From Micromonospora sp. NBC_01813 (lineage in GTDB: Bacteria > Actinomycetota > Actinomycetes > Mycobacteriales > Micromonosporaceae): a stretch of DNA of 64,000 bases. Location: the NCBI RefSeq assembly GCF_035917335.1, contig NZ_CP109067.1, forward strand, positions 870,501 through 934,500. Reading direction: 5' to 3'. Each line of letters starts with the position of its first letter. Position 1 is the stretch's first letter. Below are positions 18,157-27,216 of this stretch, piece after piece. Both the position numbers and the translations under genes were made by a program. The notes under the pieces were generated by a model. That model did not search any database. It worked only from the letters and a program-made list of their open reading frames with translations, and was not told the origin of the DNA.

Positions 18157-18194
18157 TCTCCGAGCAGGCGCGTACCGCGCTGATCTCCGTGCAG
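18140..18194 (+). repeat. 27-bp imperfect tandem duplication across the cvnB stop codon
   Basis: The segment 18146-18167 (taccgcgctgatctccgagcag region) recurs at 18173-18194 with one substitution, giving a 27-bp period. The first copy contains the cvnB stop codon, so the second copy is an untranslated relic. Confidence 0.7.
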
Positions 18195-18201
18195 ACGCTG
18201 C

Positions 18202-19725
18202 TCAGTCGGCGGTGTCGGCGGCCAACGCCGCCAGCATGAGGTCGAGTCTGATCGAGACCTCGGAATCCACCGTGCCTTCCTGCCGATGACCGGCCAGCCG
18301 CAGCCGCAGTTGACCTACCTGGTCCTGCAACTGGCCGGTCGTCGTGCCCTCGGCGATCGACAGCCGCAGGCCGTCGGCCGCGTCACGCAGGTCTGCGGCA
18401 GCATCGGCCCTGATCAGCCCGGTGGTCGAACCGTCGGCGACGATCAGGTCGAACTGTTCGACCACCAGCGCCGCCGAGGCCAGCGACTCCGGCGGCACGG
18501 CGTCCGCCCCACCCCGAGCGGTCCTCGACCCCAGCGGCGGTCTCGCGGTCGCGAGCGGCACCGCGCTCGCCTGCGGTGACGCGGCCGACCGGAGACTGTC
18601 GGCCGACGGCGGTGCCACCAGGAACGATGTCGCCACGAGTACGAACGCGATCACGGCGGCAGCACCGGCCCCGGCGAGGCCCACCACCGCGAGCGGCGAT
18701 CGTGGCCGCTCGCCACGTCGGACACGGGGGTCTGCGGGTGCGCCGGCGGGTAGCCGGGTCGCCGGTGTCGAAGCGACCCGTACCGGGCCGTGACGACCGC
18801 CCCACCCGTCCGACTGTGCCGGCGGGCCGGCCTGCTCCACGAGTGTGTGGCCGCCGGAGAACGAGCCAGTCCGGGCCCGGTCGGGCAGCGGAAACTCGAC
18901 GACGACGCCGAGGGCGGCATGTAGCGCCGATGCCACCTCACCGGCCGTCGGCCGGTCGGCCGGCTCCCGGCGCAGGCAGGCGAGACAGATCTCGGCCACC
19001 TGGGCAGGTAGCCCGGTGACGGCCGGTCGGGGTGGCAGCTCGGCCCGGTCCAGCAGGGCGGCTGCCTCACGCCAACTGTTCGCCGGCAGCGGTGGAGCGC
19101 CGGTCAGCATCTCGTAGCAGACGGCGCCGAGGGCGTACACGTCGGCCGCCGGATGCGCCGGGCAGTGCCGCAGCCGCTCCGGGGCGGCATACGCGGGGGT
19201 GCCCAGCAGCCAGCCGGCGTCCGGTGCCGGTCGGCCATCCACCACCGCGGCGATCCCGAAGTCCAGGATCTTCGCTCCGCTGGCGGTCAGCATCACATTG
19301 CCCGGCTTGATGTCGCGGTGCACCACGCCGATCCGGTGGGCGGCGGCCAGCCCGCTGGCCACCTGCGCGGTGAGCCAGATCGCGGCCCGCCACGGCAGCG
19401 GCCCGGTGGCCAGCCGGGCAGCGAGGTTCTCGCCCTCCACCAGCTCGAGGACCAGGTACGGAACGACCTGATCCGCGTCGATCTCCGCTTCGCCGTAGTC
19501 GTACACCTGGGTGACGTGCGGATGGGTGATCCGCGCAGCCGCCCGCGCCTCCTGCCGACACGCCGCCCGTACCGCCGGCGCGATCGGTGGCGCCAACGCC
19601 TTCACCGCGACCGCCCGGTCGAGCAGATCGTCGCTGGCGCGCCAGACCTCGGACATGCCGCCCAGCCCGATTCGGTCGGCCAGCACGTACCGGCGGTCCA
19701 GCCGTAGACCGGAACCGAAGACCAT
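18202..19725 (-). CDS. PASTA-less eukaryotic-type Ser/Thr protein kinase, membrane-anchored
   Basis: A 507-residue protein. The N-terminal Hanks-type kinase domain has GLGGMSEVWRA (P-loop), VAVKAL (Lys), HRDIKPGNVML (catalytic loop) and DFGIAA (metal). A Pro/Ser-rich linker follows, then one transmembrane helix (about residue 345) and an extracellular helical domain of about 130 residues without PASTA repeats. The external domain could sense something, but its ligand is unknown. The frame opens at 19848; the ATG at 19725 starts right before the kinase domain. It lies 79 bp downstream of the beta-glucosidase gene on the same strand and could be cotranscribed with it. Confidence 0.85.
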   Translation of the reverse strand: MVFGSGLRLDRRYVLADRIGLGGMSEVWRASDDLLDRAVAVKALAPPIAPAVRAACRQEARAAARITHPHVTQVYDYGEAEIDADQVVPYLVLELVEGENLAARLATGPLPWRAAIWLTAQVASGLAAAHRIGVVHRDIKPGNVMLTASGAKILDFGIAAVVDGRPAPDAGWLLGTPAYAAPERLRHCPAHPAADVYALGAVCYEMLTGAPPLPANSWREAAALLDRAELPPRPAVTGLPAQVAEICLACLRREPADRPTAGEVASALHAALGVVVEFPLPDRARTGSFSGGHTLVEQAGPPAQSDGWGGRHGPVRVASTPATRLPAGAPADPRVRRGERPRSPLAVVGLAGAGAAAVIAFVLVATSFLVAPPSADSLRSAASPQASAVPLATARPPLGSRTARGGADAVPPESLASAALVVEQFDLIVADGSTTGLIRADAAADLRDAADGLRLSIAEGTTTGQLQDQVGQLRLRLAGHRQEGTVDSEVSIRLDLMLAALAADTAD

Positions 19726-19804
19726 GGCCACAGTCTGTCGCCGCGCAGGTGCGAAGGTGTGGTTTCCGGCGTACCTGGCGTCAGGTTCCACCGCAGGGCG
19801 GACC

Positions 19805-21334
19805 TCAGATGGCGTGCTCGGCGATGACCCGCCGGTACCAGTGCGCACTGCGCTTGAAGACCCGACGCTGGGTGGGATAGTCGACGTAGATCAGGCCCCA
19901 GCGTTGCTCGTACCCTTCGTCCCATTCGAAGTTGTCCATGAGTGACCAGACGTGGTAGCTCTCCACCGGGACGCCGGTGCTGATCGCCCGGTGGACGGCG
20001 GCCAGGTGGTCGCGCAGGAAACTGATCCGGCCCGGATCGTCCACCGTGCCGTCGGGTGCCATCCGGTCCGGCGTGGGCAGCCCGTTCTCGGTGATGGTGA
20101 TCGGTACCGCACCGTAGTCGCGGTAGACCTTGGTGAGGACGTCGAGCATGCCGTCCGGGTAGATCTGCTGCCAGGCGGCTTCCGACGTCGTCCACCGTCG
20201 TACCGTCCGGCCGTCGCCGGTGACGTAGATCGGTGTGTAGTACTGGACGGCGAGCAGGTCGACCGGCGCGGCGACGATCGCGAGGTCGCCGTCGCGGATG
20301 CCACGTGCCAACCGGCTTTCCGGGCCGAGATCGGCCAGCACGTCGGCGGGGTAGCTGCCCAGGAAGACCGGGTCCAGGTAGAGCCGGTTCTCATAGCCGT
20401 CGTAGAGCCGCGCGGCCGCGGCTGCGGCCGGGCTGTCGTCGGCCGGGTAGCAGGGGTGCAGGTTGAACGCCGGGCCGATGCGGCAGGCGGCGCGGTTGGC
20501 GCGCAGCGCCTGTACGGCCAGTCCGTGTGCCAGTTGCAGGTGGTGGGCCACCAGGTAGGCGGCGTCCGGGTCGGACCGGCCCGGGGCGTGGTGGCCGCTG
20601 AGGTAGCCGTTCTGGACCACGGTCTTCGGTTCGTTGATGGTCAGCCAGACCGGTACCGCGTCGCCGAGCGCGTGGAACAGGCTCTGCGCGTAGTCGGCGA
20701 ATCGGTAGGCGACGTCGCGCGACTCCCAGCCGCCGACGTCCTGCAGGGCCTGCGGCAGATCCCAGTGGAACAGGGTGGCCATGGGTTCGATGCCACGGGC
20801 GGTCAGGCCGTCGATCAGCCGACGGTAGAAGTCGAGCCCACGCTGGTTGGGTTTGCCGGTGCCGTCGGGCTGGATTCGGGGCCAGGAGATCGAGAACCGG
20901 TAGCTGTGCAGCCCGAGGTCACGCATCAGGTCGAGGTCGTCGTCGTACCGGTGGTAGTGGTCAGCGGCGACGTCGCCGGTGTCACCCGCCCGGGTGCGTC
21001 CCGGCGTGTGACTGAAGGTGTCCCACACCGACTCGCCGCGGCCGTCCTCCTTGGCGCCGCCTTCGATCTGGTACGCGGAGGTCGCCGCGCCCCACCGGAA
21101 TCCGCTGGGGAAATGTAGCCCGAGGGGCCGTTCAGGGGCGGGCCGGTGAGCCTGCTGGGCGGTATCGTCGTCGTCGCCGTCACTACCGGAGCCGGTCCCT
21201 GCGGTGTCGGTGAACCGGTCGTTTCCGGCGTCGCCCGGGGCGCTGGTCGCGGCGGCTACCGCTGCGCGGTGGGCGGCGCTGGCGACGGACCGTTCGGCCC
21301 GGCGTTGCAGGTGCCGGCGGGAAAGTACGGCCAT
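19805..21334 (-). CDS. GH1 beta-glucosidase (cellobiose/oligosaccharide hydrolysis)
   Basis: A 509-residue glycoside hydrolase family 1 enzyme that releases glucose from beta-linked disaccharides. The TIM barrel starts at about residue 75 (FPSGFRWGAATSAYQIEG). Acid/base Glu is in TINEP and the nucleophile Glu in ITENG; the C-terminal SLMDNFEWDEGY motif binds substrate. An unusual N-terminal extension of about 70 residues, Ala/Gly/Asp-rich and without a signal peptide, precedes the catalytic domain. The ATG at 21334 has a GAGGAG site; the upstream extension to 21472 is not supported. The gene is divergent from a GH48 cellulase and shares an intergenic region holding two CebR-type boxes, which points to cellobiose control. 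Confidence 0.9.
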   Translation of the reverse strand: MAVLSRRHLQRRAERSVASAAHRAAVAAATSAPGDAGNDRFTDTAGTGSGSDGDDDDTAQQAHRPAPERPLGLHFPSGFRWGAATSAYQIEGGAKEDGRGESVWDTFSHTPGRTRAGDTGDVAADHYHRYDDDLDLMRDLGLHSYRFSISWPRIQPDGTGKPNQRGLDFYRRLIDGLTARGIEPMATLFHWDLPQALQDVGGWESRDVAYRFADYAQSLFHALGDAVPVWLTINEPKTVVQNGYLSGHHAPGRSDPDAAYLVAHHLQLAHGLAVQALRANRAACRIGPAFNLHPCYPADDSPAAAAAARLYDGYENRLYLDPVFLGSYPADVLADLGPESRLARGIRDGDLAIVAAPVDLLAVQYYTPIYVTGDGRTVRRWTTSEAAWQQIYPDGMLDVLTKVYRDYGAVPITITENGLPTPDRMAPDGTVDDPGRISFLRDHLAAVHRAISTGVPVESYHVWSLMDNFEWDEGYEQRWGLIYVDYPTQRRVFKRSAHWYRRVIAEHAI

Positions 21335-21713
21335 TGGGGTCTCCTCGACAGTGGTATCCCGTCCACTGCTGGTGCGAAACCGGGCGCGGGGCGCCGGACA
21401 GGTCGCGAGGGTGGGGGGATCGGCTGGGTTTCCCGCCGTGATCGGAAATTGGTGTGGGGACGGGGAGGGCAACCCCCGTCCCCACCATCAGTTGCTCTCA
21501 CGCACGAGCGGTTTTGGCGTCCAGATCGTGCGTGACGCGCGGGAGCCGGGCCACGCGAGTGGCTCTGGATCCACCTCCTCCCGGATGGTGTCTGCAGCTG
21601 CCGGCGGAGTCCGGGCTGGCCCGCCGTCAGCTGTACGATCGGTAGGTGTTCCGCCTGGGCGGGGTAGCACCGCGAGCACGGTGCGATCTCACGTGTGTTG
21701 CCAAGTCCATCGA

Positions 21714-21727
21714 TGGAAGCGCTCCCA
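21714..21727. promoter_or_regulatory. CebR-type operator (TGGAAGCGCTCCCA)
   Basis: It differs at one position from the perfect palindrome TGGGAGCGCTCCCA bound by the cellobiose-responsive LacI-family repressor CebR in streptomycetes. It lies 380 bp from the beta-glucosidase start. Confidence 0.7.
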
Positions 21728-21906
21728 TCGACGTTGGTTTTGGACTGTAGTCCCCGTCACGGGTTTGTGAAAGACCCAAAACGAGATCGAAACATGTCGG
21801 TAGCCATCCGATGGTCGGCGCAGGTTCGGTGGTGCCAGGATAATGCCAGCTCAAGGCGGGTCGAAGGACCACCTCGCAGGGATCGACCAGGGTTGACCCT
21901 TGAATG

Positions 21907-21920
21907 CGGGAGCGCTCCCA
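21907..21920. promoter_or_regulatory. CebR-type operator (CGGGAGCGCTCCCA)
   Basis: The core GGGAGCGCTCCC is a perfect palindrome and only the first base departs from the CebR consensus. It lies 281 bp upstream of the GH48 cellulase start, beside promoter-like hexamers. Confidence 0.75.
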
Positions 21921-22201
21921 TGTAACACTGTCGACCATCGCGGATGGGAGCCAGCAGACCGCGCGACAGGGGCAGCCGAGGGCGGTCGACCACAGCAGGT
22001 CGGCACGGCGCCACGCAGTGAACCGGAGCCGCCTGTCCGGCACCTCCGGTCGTATGCCGACCCCGGTCCGGGACGGGTTCACCACTAATCCGGCGCCATG
22101 CGTTCGACGCGCTGCTCCACGACATCGCCCACCGCGCATACGGCGCCAAGCTGAGGCGTACCCCCATTGCCTCGGCCTGGTTCGCGAGGAGAACCCACCA
22201 C

Positions 22202-25117
22202 ATGAGATTGACCGCGACGAGACGACGGTTGGCGTTGTTCGCCGCCGGCGTGATGGTCGTCGGAGGTGTCGCCGTCGTCCCCGGCGTCGCCAACGCGGCC
22301 ACCGCCTGCAATGTCGTCTATGCGACCAACGACTGGAACAACGGCTTCACCGCCAACGTGACGATCGAGAACCTCGGTGACCCCCTCACCGGTTGGACCT
22401 TGCGTTTCACCTTCCCCGGCAGCCAACGGGTCACCCAGGGCTGGTCGGCAAACTGGACCCAGTCCGGCAACGTCGTCACCGCCACCAACGCCGGCTGGAA
22501 CGGCAACCTCGCCACCGGGCAGTCCACCAGCATCGGCTTCAACGGCTCGCACACCGGGTCCAACCCCCGGCCGACGTCGTTCTCCATCAACGGTGTGACC
22601 TGCAACGGCGCCCAGCAGAACCAGCCGCCCACCGTTGCACTGACCGTGCCGGCGGGGCCGTTCGTCGCCCCTGCCGACGTGCCGCTGACCGCCACCGCGA
22701 GCGACCCCGACGGCACCGTCGCCCGGGTCGAGTTCTACCGCAACGGGCTGCTGGTCAACACCGACACGACCAGCCCTTACCAGTACGTGTTGGAGGACCT
22801 GCCGGCCGGCAGTTACACGGTTCAGGCCCGGGCGTACGACAACGCCGGCGCCAGCGCCACGGCGGAGCGGGCCTTCACCGTCAGCCAGGGCAGCACCGGA
22901 CCGACCTTCGTGGCCACGCCGTCCTCGGTCAGCGTCGACGAAGGCGGCAGCGCGACCTTCAACCTGCGGCTGAGCTCCGCGCCGACCGGCAACGTGCCGG
23001 TCACCCTGGCGATCGCCGGCGACAGCAGCATCACCCGTACGCCGACCTCGGTCACGCTCACCCCGAGCAACTGGAGCACCGGCGCGACGGTCACCGTCTC
23101 GGCCGCCGAGGACGAGGACACGGTCTCCGGCACCGCCACCATCACCGCGTCGGCGACCGGGATCGCACCGTTGTCCGTCGTGGTCACCGAGATCGACAAC
23201 GACACACCGGGCGGCGGTGACAACGAGTACATCGAGCGCTTCCTCGACCAGTACGGCAAGATCAAGAATTCGGGCTACTTCAGCCCCGAAGGCGTGCCAT
23301 ACCACTCGATCGAGACGCTGATCGTCGAGGCCCCCGACCACGGCCACGAGACCACATCGGAGGCGTTCAGCTTCTGGCTGTGGCTGGAGGCCAGCTACGG
23401 CCGGGTGACCGAGAACTGGGCGCCGTTCAACAACGCGTGGACCGTGATGGAGCAGTACATCATCCCGGGTAGCGCGGACCAGCCCACCGCCGGTGTCGCC
23501 GGCACCGCGCAGTACGCCGCCGAGTACCTGCAGCCCAACCAGTACCCGTCCCGGCTGGACCAGAACGTGCCGGTCGGCGTGGACCCGCTGCGCAGCGAGC
23601 TGCAGTCGGCGTACGGCACCGGACAGATCTACGGCATGCACTGGCTGCTCGACGTGGACAACGTCTACGGCTTCGGCCACTGTGGGGACGGCACTACCAA
23701 GCCCGCGTACATCAACACCTTCCAGCGCGGTCCGCAGGAGTCGGTGTGGGAGACGGTCCCGCAGCCGTCCTGCGACACCAAGGCGCACGGCGGCACCAAC
23801 GGTTACCTCGACCTGTTCGTCGCCGAGAGCAACGCCCCGGCGTCGCAGTGGAAGTACACCAACGCCCCGGACGCCGACGCCCGCGCGATCCAGGCGGCCT
23901 ACTGGGCGCTGATCTGGGCCCGCGAGCAGGGCAAGCAGGCCGACATCGCGGCCACCGTGGCCAAGGCCGCCCGGATGGGCGACTACCTGCGGTACGCGAT
24001 GTTCGACAAGTACTTCAAGCGGATCGGCAACTGTGTCAGCGCGACCAGCTGCCCGGCCGGCACCGGTAAGGACTCGGCGCACTACCTGATGTCCTGGTAC
24101 TACGCCTGGGGTGGCGCGACCGACACCTCGGCGGCGTGGTCGTGGCGGATCGGCTCCAGCCACAACCACATGGGCTACCAGAACCCGTTCGCGGCCTGGG
24201 CGCTCACCAACGTGCCCGAGCTGCGCCCGCGTGGTGCCACGGCGAACCAGGACTGGACGCAGAGCTTCAACCGGCAGATGGAGTTCTACCAGTGGCTGCA
24301 GTCCGCTGACGGCGCGATCGCCGGCGGTGCCACCAACAGTTGGAACGGCTCGTACGCCCAGCCGCCCGCCGGCACCCCGACCTTCTACGGCATGTTCTAC
24401 ACGGAGCACCCGGTCTACCACGACCCGGGCAGCAACGAGTGGTTCGGCATGCAGGTCTGGTCACTGCAGCGGGTCGCCGAGGTCTACCACGTCACCGGTG
24501 ACGCGCGGGCCAAGCGGATCCTGGACAAGTGGGTGCCCTGGGCGCTCTCACACACCGACATCGGCACCGGCGGGGAGTTCTCCATCCCGTCGACGATGCG
24601 GTGGAGCGGCGCGCCGGACACCTGGAACGCCACCAGCCCCGGTGCCAACAACAACCTGCGGGTCGAGGTCATCGGCTACGGCCAGGACGTCGGTGTCGCC
24701 TCCGCCTACGCCCGGACCCTGATGTGGTACGCGGCGCGGTCCGGCAACACCGAGGCCCGGGACACCGCCAAGGGTCTGCTCGACGCGCTGCACGCCAACG
24801 CCGGACCCAAGGGTGTCACCACGGTGGAGACGCGGGGCGACTACCGCCGCTTCGACGACGTCTACAACGCCTCCACCCAGCAGGGGCTCTATGTCCCGAA
24901 CGGCTGGTCGGGCACCATGCCCAACGGCGACGTGATCGAGTCCGGAAAGAGCTTCCTGGACATCCGTTCCTTCTACCTGGACGACCCGGACTGGCCGAAG
25001 GTCGAGGCGTACCTCAACGGTGGACCGGAGCCGCAGTTCGAGTACCACCGGTTCTGGGCACAGTCAGACCTGGCGATGGCCTACGCGGACTACGCCCTGC
25101 TGTTCCCGGACAACTGA
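22202..25117 (+). CDS. Secreted GH48 exocellulase with CBM2 (cellobiohydrolase)
   Basis: A 971-residue extracellular reducing-end-type cellobiohydrolase. Order: signal peptide (cleavage near VANAA, about 33), a CBM2 cellulose-binding module (about 34-137, with W-WNNGFTANVTIEN and WNGNLATGQS), an Ig-like module (PPTVALTVPAG to FTVSQ, about 145-230), a Calx-beta-like module (about 235-335, with SVDEGGSATFNLRL), then the GH48 catalytic domain (about 342-970), which starts YIERFLDQYGKIKN and is full length. The N-terminal CBM2 with two beta-modules is typical of free actinomycete enzymes, not cellulosomes. A GAGGAG site precedes the ATG. CebR-type boxes upstream and the divergent beta-glucosidase suggest cellobiose induction. 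Confidence 0.95.
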   Translation: MRLTATRRRLALFAAGVMVVGGVAVVPGVANAATACNVVYATNDWNNGFTANVTIENLGDPLTGWTLRFTFPGSQRVTQGWSANWTQSGNVVTATNAGWNGNLATGQSTSIGFNGSHTGSNPRPTSFSINGVTCNGAQQNQPPTVALTVPAGPFVAPADVPLTATASDPDGTVARVEFYRNGLLVNTDTTSPYQYVLEDLPAGSYTVQARAYDNAGASATAERAFTVSQGSTGPTFVATPSSVSVDEGGSATFNLRLSSAPTGNVPVTLAIAGDSSITRTPTSVTLTPSNWSTGATVTVSAAEDEDTVSGTATITASATGIAPLSVVVTEIDNDTPGGGDNEYIERFLDQYGKIKNSGYFSPEGVPYHSIETLIVEAPDHGHETTSEAFSFWLWLEASYGRVTENWAPFNNAWTVMEQYIIPGSADQPTAGVAGTAQYAAEYLQPNQYPSRLDQNVPVGVDPLRSELQSAYGTGQIYGMHWLLDVDNVYGFGHCGDGTTKPAYINTFQRGPQESVWETVPQPSCDTKAHGGTNGYLDLFVAESNAPASQWKYTNAPDADARAIQAAYWALIWAREQGKQADIAATVAKAARMGDYLRYAMFDKYFKRIGNCVSATSCPAGTGKDSAHYLMSWYYAWGGATDTSAAWSWRIGSSHNHMGYQNPFAAWALTNVPELRPRGATANQDWTQSFNRQMEFYQWLQSADGAIAGGATNSWNGSYAQPPAGTPTFYGMFYTEHPVYHDPGSNEWFGMQVWSLQRVAEVYHVTGDARAKRILDKWVPWALSHTDIGTGGEFSIPSTMRWSGAPDTWNATSPGANNNLRVEVIGYGQDVGVASAYARTLMWYAARSGNTEARDTAKGLLDALHANAGPKGVTTVETRGDYRRFDDVYNASTQQGLYVPNGWSGTMPNGDVIESGKSFLDIRSFYLDDPDWPKVEAYLNGGPEPQFEYHRFWAQSDLAMAYADYALLFPDN

Positions 25118-25123
25118 AGACCG

Positions 25124-25161
25124 GTGTCCGGGTGGGCGGCCGGCCCCTCCCACCCGGACAC
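25124..25161 (+). terminator. Terminator of the GH48 cellulase gene
   Basis: A perfect 13-bp stem (25124-25136 with 25149-25161) with a 12-nt loop, beginning 6 bp after the cellulase stop codon. Confidence 0.85.
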
Positions 25162-25271
25162 CCTGACCTGCACCACGTAGTACGTACCACCCGCTCCACC
25201 TGCGGTCCGGCATCATCGCCACGGGCGACCGGACCGCCGCAGACGGCCTGATTCCCACGGTCAGGCCCGCC

Positions 25272-25325
25272 TGTGGTGGGTCGGCCGGGATCGGACAACG
25301 CAGCGATCCCGGTCGGCCCACCACA
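25272..25325 (-). terminator. Terminator facing the 25351-26391 gene
   Basis: A 22-bp stem (25272-25293 with 25304-25325) with two G-U wobbles and a 10-nt loop, 25 bp beyond the stop codon of the convergent minus-strand gene. It probably acts in both directions. Confidence 0.8.
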
Positions 25326-25350
25326 CCCCGTTGTGGCCACTACCGCGCAG

Positions 25351-26391
25351 TCACGGCCGGAAGCAGCGCCAACTCAGTTCGTTGCGGCGGTTCGTCAACT
25401 CGGCCTCGACCGGTTCGCCGTACCGTTGGGCGCAGGCCAGTCGCACGTCGAGATCCTCGCTGTTGTCGGTCCACGGACGGACGCAGTTCCAGCGACCGTC
25501 CGACGAGCCCGGCCAGTTGCCCGGCCAGGCCATCCACTGTCCACCGTGCGTCTGCTTGCAGTAGGTGTCGAGTAGCCGGCGGAGGTCGTCGTCGTTGTCC
25601 GGACCGAGGAGCACGGGTTCGGTGGCCACCGGCGGCGAAGCGCCGGGGGAGGGGACATCGCTGGTCGCCACCGTCGGCGCCGGTTCGTCGGGCGGCTGGG
25701 CGACCCCCGGGTCCGCCGGTACCGGCTGGCCGGCCAAGGCCTCGGTGGCGGCCGGCGAGGTGTCGGTGGCGCTGGGCGTCGGAGTGGGCGGCACGGTCGT
25801 TGCCGCAGGTTCCACGGTCTGCGGCGCAGGGGTCTGCGGCGCTGCCGGCGGACTCCACAACAGCCCGGTGCCGGAGACGAACGGTGCCGAGCAGAGCAGG
25901 GCGATGGCGGCGACTCCGGCAGCGGCAGCCACCCACCCGTAGCGGCGGACGACCCCGATGAACTGGTCGGGTTCGTCGGTGACCGCGACGACGACCGGTT
26001 CAGGGGTCGCTGGCGCGGCGGCGGCTTGCGGTTGGGGAGCCGCGGGCGCGGCGGCTTGCGGTTGAGGGCCCGCTGCCATGCCGGCTGCCGGACCCGGCCG
26101 GATGATCGGCTGCTCCTGGGTCGGATCGTCCAACCCCGTGACCGGCTCGGCCGCCGGGCCGGGCTGCGGCACCTCGGCGAGGTGCGGATGCGCTGCGGTG
26201 GCGCCGGCTCGGGTGCCGGCGGGCCGGATGATCGGGTGCTCGACTGTCGGCTCGTCGGTGACCGGGCCGGTCGAGCGATCGCCGAGTACCCTCAGCTCGA
26301 CGGTCGGCTGAGCGAGGGCACCTTCCGCATCCGATTCGGTGCGGGTGGCTGCCCTGGTGGGGTCAGCGGATTTTTCGGCCACGAAAGCCAC
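25351..26391 (-). CDS. Hypothetical single-pass membrane protein with Cys-containing outer domain
   Basis: A 346-residue protein not assigned to a family. The cytoplasmic half is low-complexity Pro/Ala/Gln-rich and holds two copies of a short motif (DEPTVEHPIIRPAG and DDPTQEQPIIRPGP). A transmembrane helix follows at about 155-178, then a Pro/Thr-rich spacer, and a C-terminal extracellular domain of about 80 residues with four Cys and several Trp (YCKQTHGGQW, WNCVRPW, ACAQRYG, WRCFRP). The Cys arrangement suggests two disulfides. The repeated IIRP motif could be a docking or phosphorylation site. It starts at GTG close to a GAGGAGG site. Confidence 0.6.
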   Translation of the reverse strand: MAFVAEKSADPTRAATRTESDAEGALAQPTVELRVLGDRSTGPVTDEPTVEHPIIRPAGTRAGATAAHPHLAEVPQPGPAAEPVTGLDDPTQEQPIIRPGPAAGMAAGPQPQAAAPAAPQPQAAAAPATPEPVVVAVTDEPDQFIGVVRRYGWVAAAAGVAAIALLCSAPFVSGTGLLWSPPAAPQTPAPQTVEPAATTVPPTPTPSATDTSPAATEALAGQPVPADPGVAQPPDEPAPTVATSDVPSPGASPPVATEPVLLGPDNDDDLRRLLDTYCKQTHGGQWMAWPGNWPGSSDGRWNCVRPWTDNSEDLDVRLACAQRYGEPVEAELTNRRNELSWRCFRP

Positions 26392-26492
26392 GGCCTCCTC
26401 GTGCGAATGCGATCGACAGCGTGGTCACTTTAGTCACATCCGGCGCACGGTGGCTCGGGTGGGAAGCCGATCCGTATCCGCGGCTCGGTCGG

Positions 26493-27173
26493 TCAGTCCT
26501 CGCCGGATGGCGTCGAACCCGTCGAACCCGGTGCCACCGGGTGGCGGAGCCCCGGGTGCCCGGGCGGCATTGACCGCCGGATCACCCACCAACTCACCGC
26601 CAGACACGCCGCGACCAGCGGCCAGCTCAGCGCGGCCCGCGCCGCGACCAGCGCCATCACCTGGTCGGACAGGTACAGCGGTACGAACACCGCGACCCGG
26701 ACCACGTACTGACCGACCCAGACCCAACTACCTCGGCTGTACGCCCGCAGCAGCGCCGGATCGCGCCGCCACCGTCCGCGCTGACCCAGTACCCCACCGA
26801 CCACCACGCCCAGTAGCGGCCAGCGGGCCACGACGCTGATGATCCAGGCCAACGCGCTGGCGGCATTGGAGAGCAGCTGCAGCAGGAAGAAGTCGGCGGC
26901 CCGGCCGGTGTGCAGCGCGATGAGCGCGGCGACGCAGACGGCGAGCAGGCCGATCAGCACGGACCGGGGTCGGTGCCCGTGCCGCAGGCGGACGCCGGCG
27001 ATCAGCCCGCCGGCCGCCAGCGCGGCGAACACGCCGTACCAGATCGACTGCCCGCCCAGTGCGTACCCGGCACCGAACGCGATCGCCGGCACGGTGGCAT
27101 CGATCGCTCCGCGGCGGCCGCCCAGCAGTTGCGCCAGTGACTCCGTCCGGGTGCCGTCCGACGCTCCGCTCAA
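26493..27173 (-). CDS. DUF3159 family membrane protein
   Basis: A 226-residue protein with six predicted membrane helices. It begins with the characteristic LAQLLGGRRGAIDATVPAIAF and contains later RYSRGSW-type and PLYLSD segments, matching the actinobacterial DUF3159 family. The function is unknown. The start is TTG, with a GGGAGG site seven bases upstream, 24 bp after the TgpA-like gene, so it is probably the last or next-to-last gene of that operon. Confidence 0.75.
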   Translation of the reverse strand: MSGASDGTRTESLAQLLGGRRGAIDATVPAIAFGAGYALGGQSIWYGVFAALAAGGLIAGVRLRHGHRPRSVLIGLLAVCVAALIALHTGRAADFFLLQLLSNAASALAWIISVVARWPLLGVVVGGVLGQRGRWRRDPALLRAYSRGSWVWVGQYVVRVAVFVPLYLSDQVMALVAARAALSWPLVAACLAVSWWVIRRSMPPGHPGLRHPVAPGSTGSTPSGED

Positions 27174-27197
27174 CGCCCCGCCTCCCGCCGATCAGTC

Positions 27198-27216
27198 TTA
27201 GGTAAGGCTAACTGGT
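27198..27216. promoter_or_regulatory. Weak iron-box-like sequence
   Basis: TTAGGTAAGGCTAACTGGT matches 14 of 19 positions of the DmdR/IdeR consensus TTAGGTTAGGCTAACCTAA. It lies 24 bp upstream of the DUF3159 start. It overlaps the last codons and stop of the upstream gene, so it may be coincidental. Confidence 0.25.

Larger units (their letters stand above)
21335..22201. other. Cellulase/beta-glucosidase intergenic control region
   Basis: An 867-bp non-coding region between divergent GH1 and GH48 genes. It contains two 14-bp palindromic CebR-type boxes and no convincing gene. Its middle part (about 21690-21900) is relatively AT-rich for this genome. A TTGACC hexamer lies at 21893-21898 just before the second box, with TGTAACACT just after it, so that box could overlap a GH48 promoter; the spacing is not ideal. 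Confidence 0.6.

Noticed and set aside
22085-24421. 778-codon antisense frame over the GH48 gene
   Set aside because: Same cause; the plus-strand frame is an unmistakable CBM2-GH48 enzyme.
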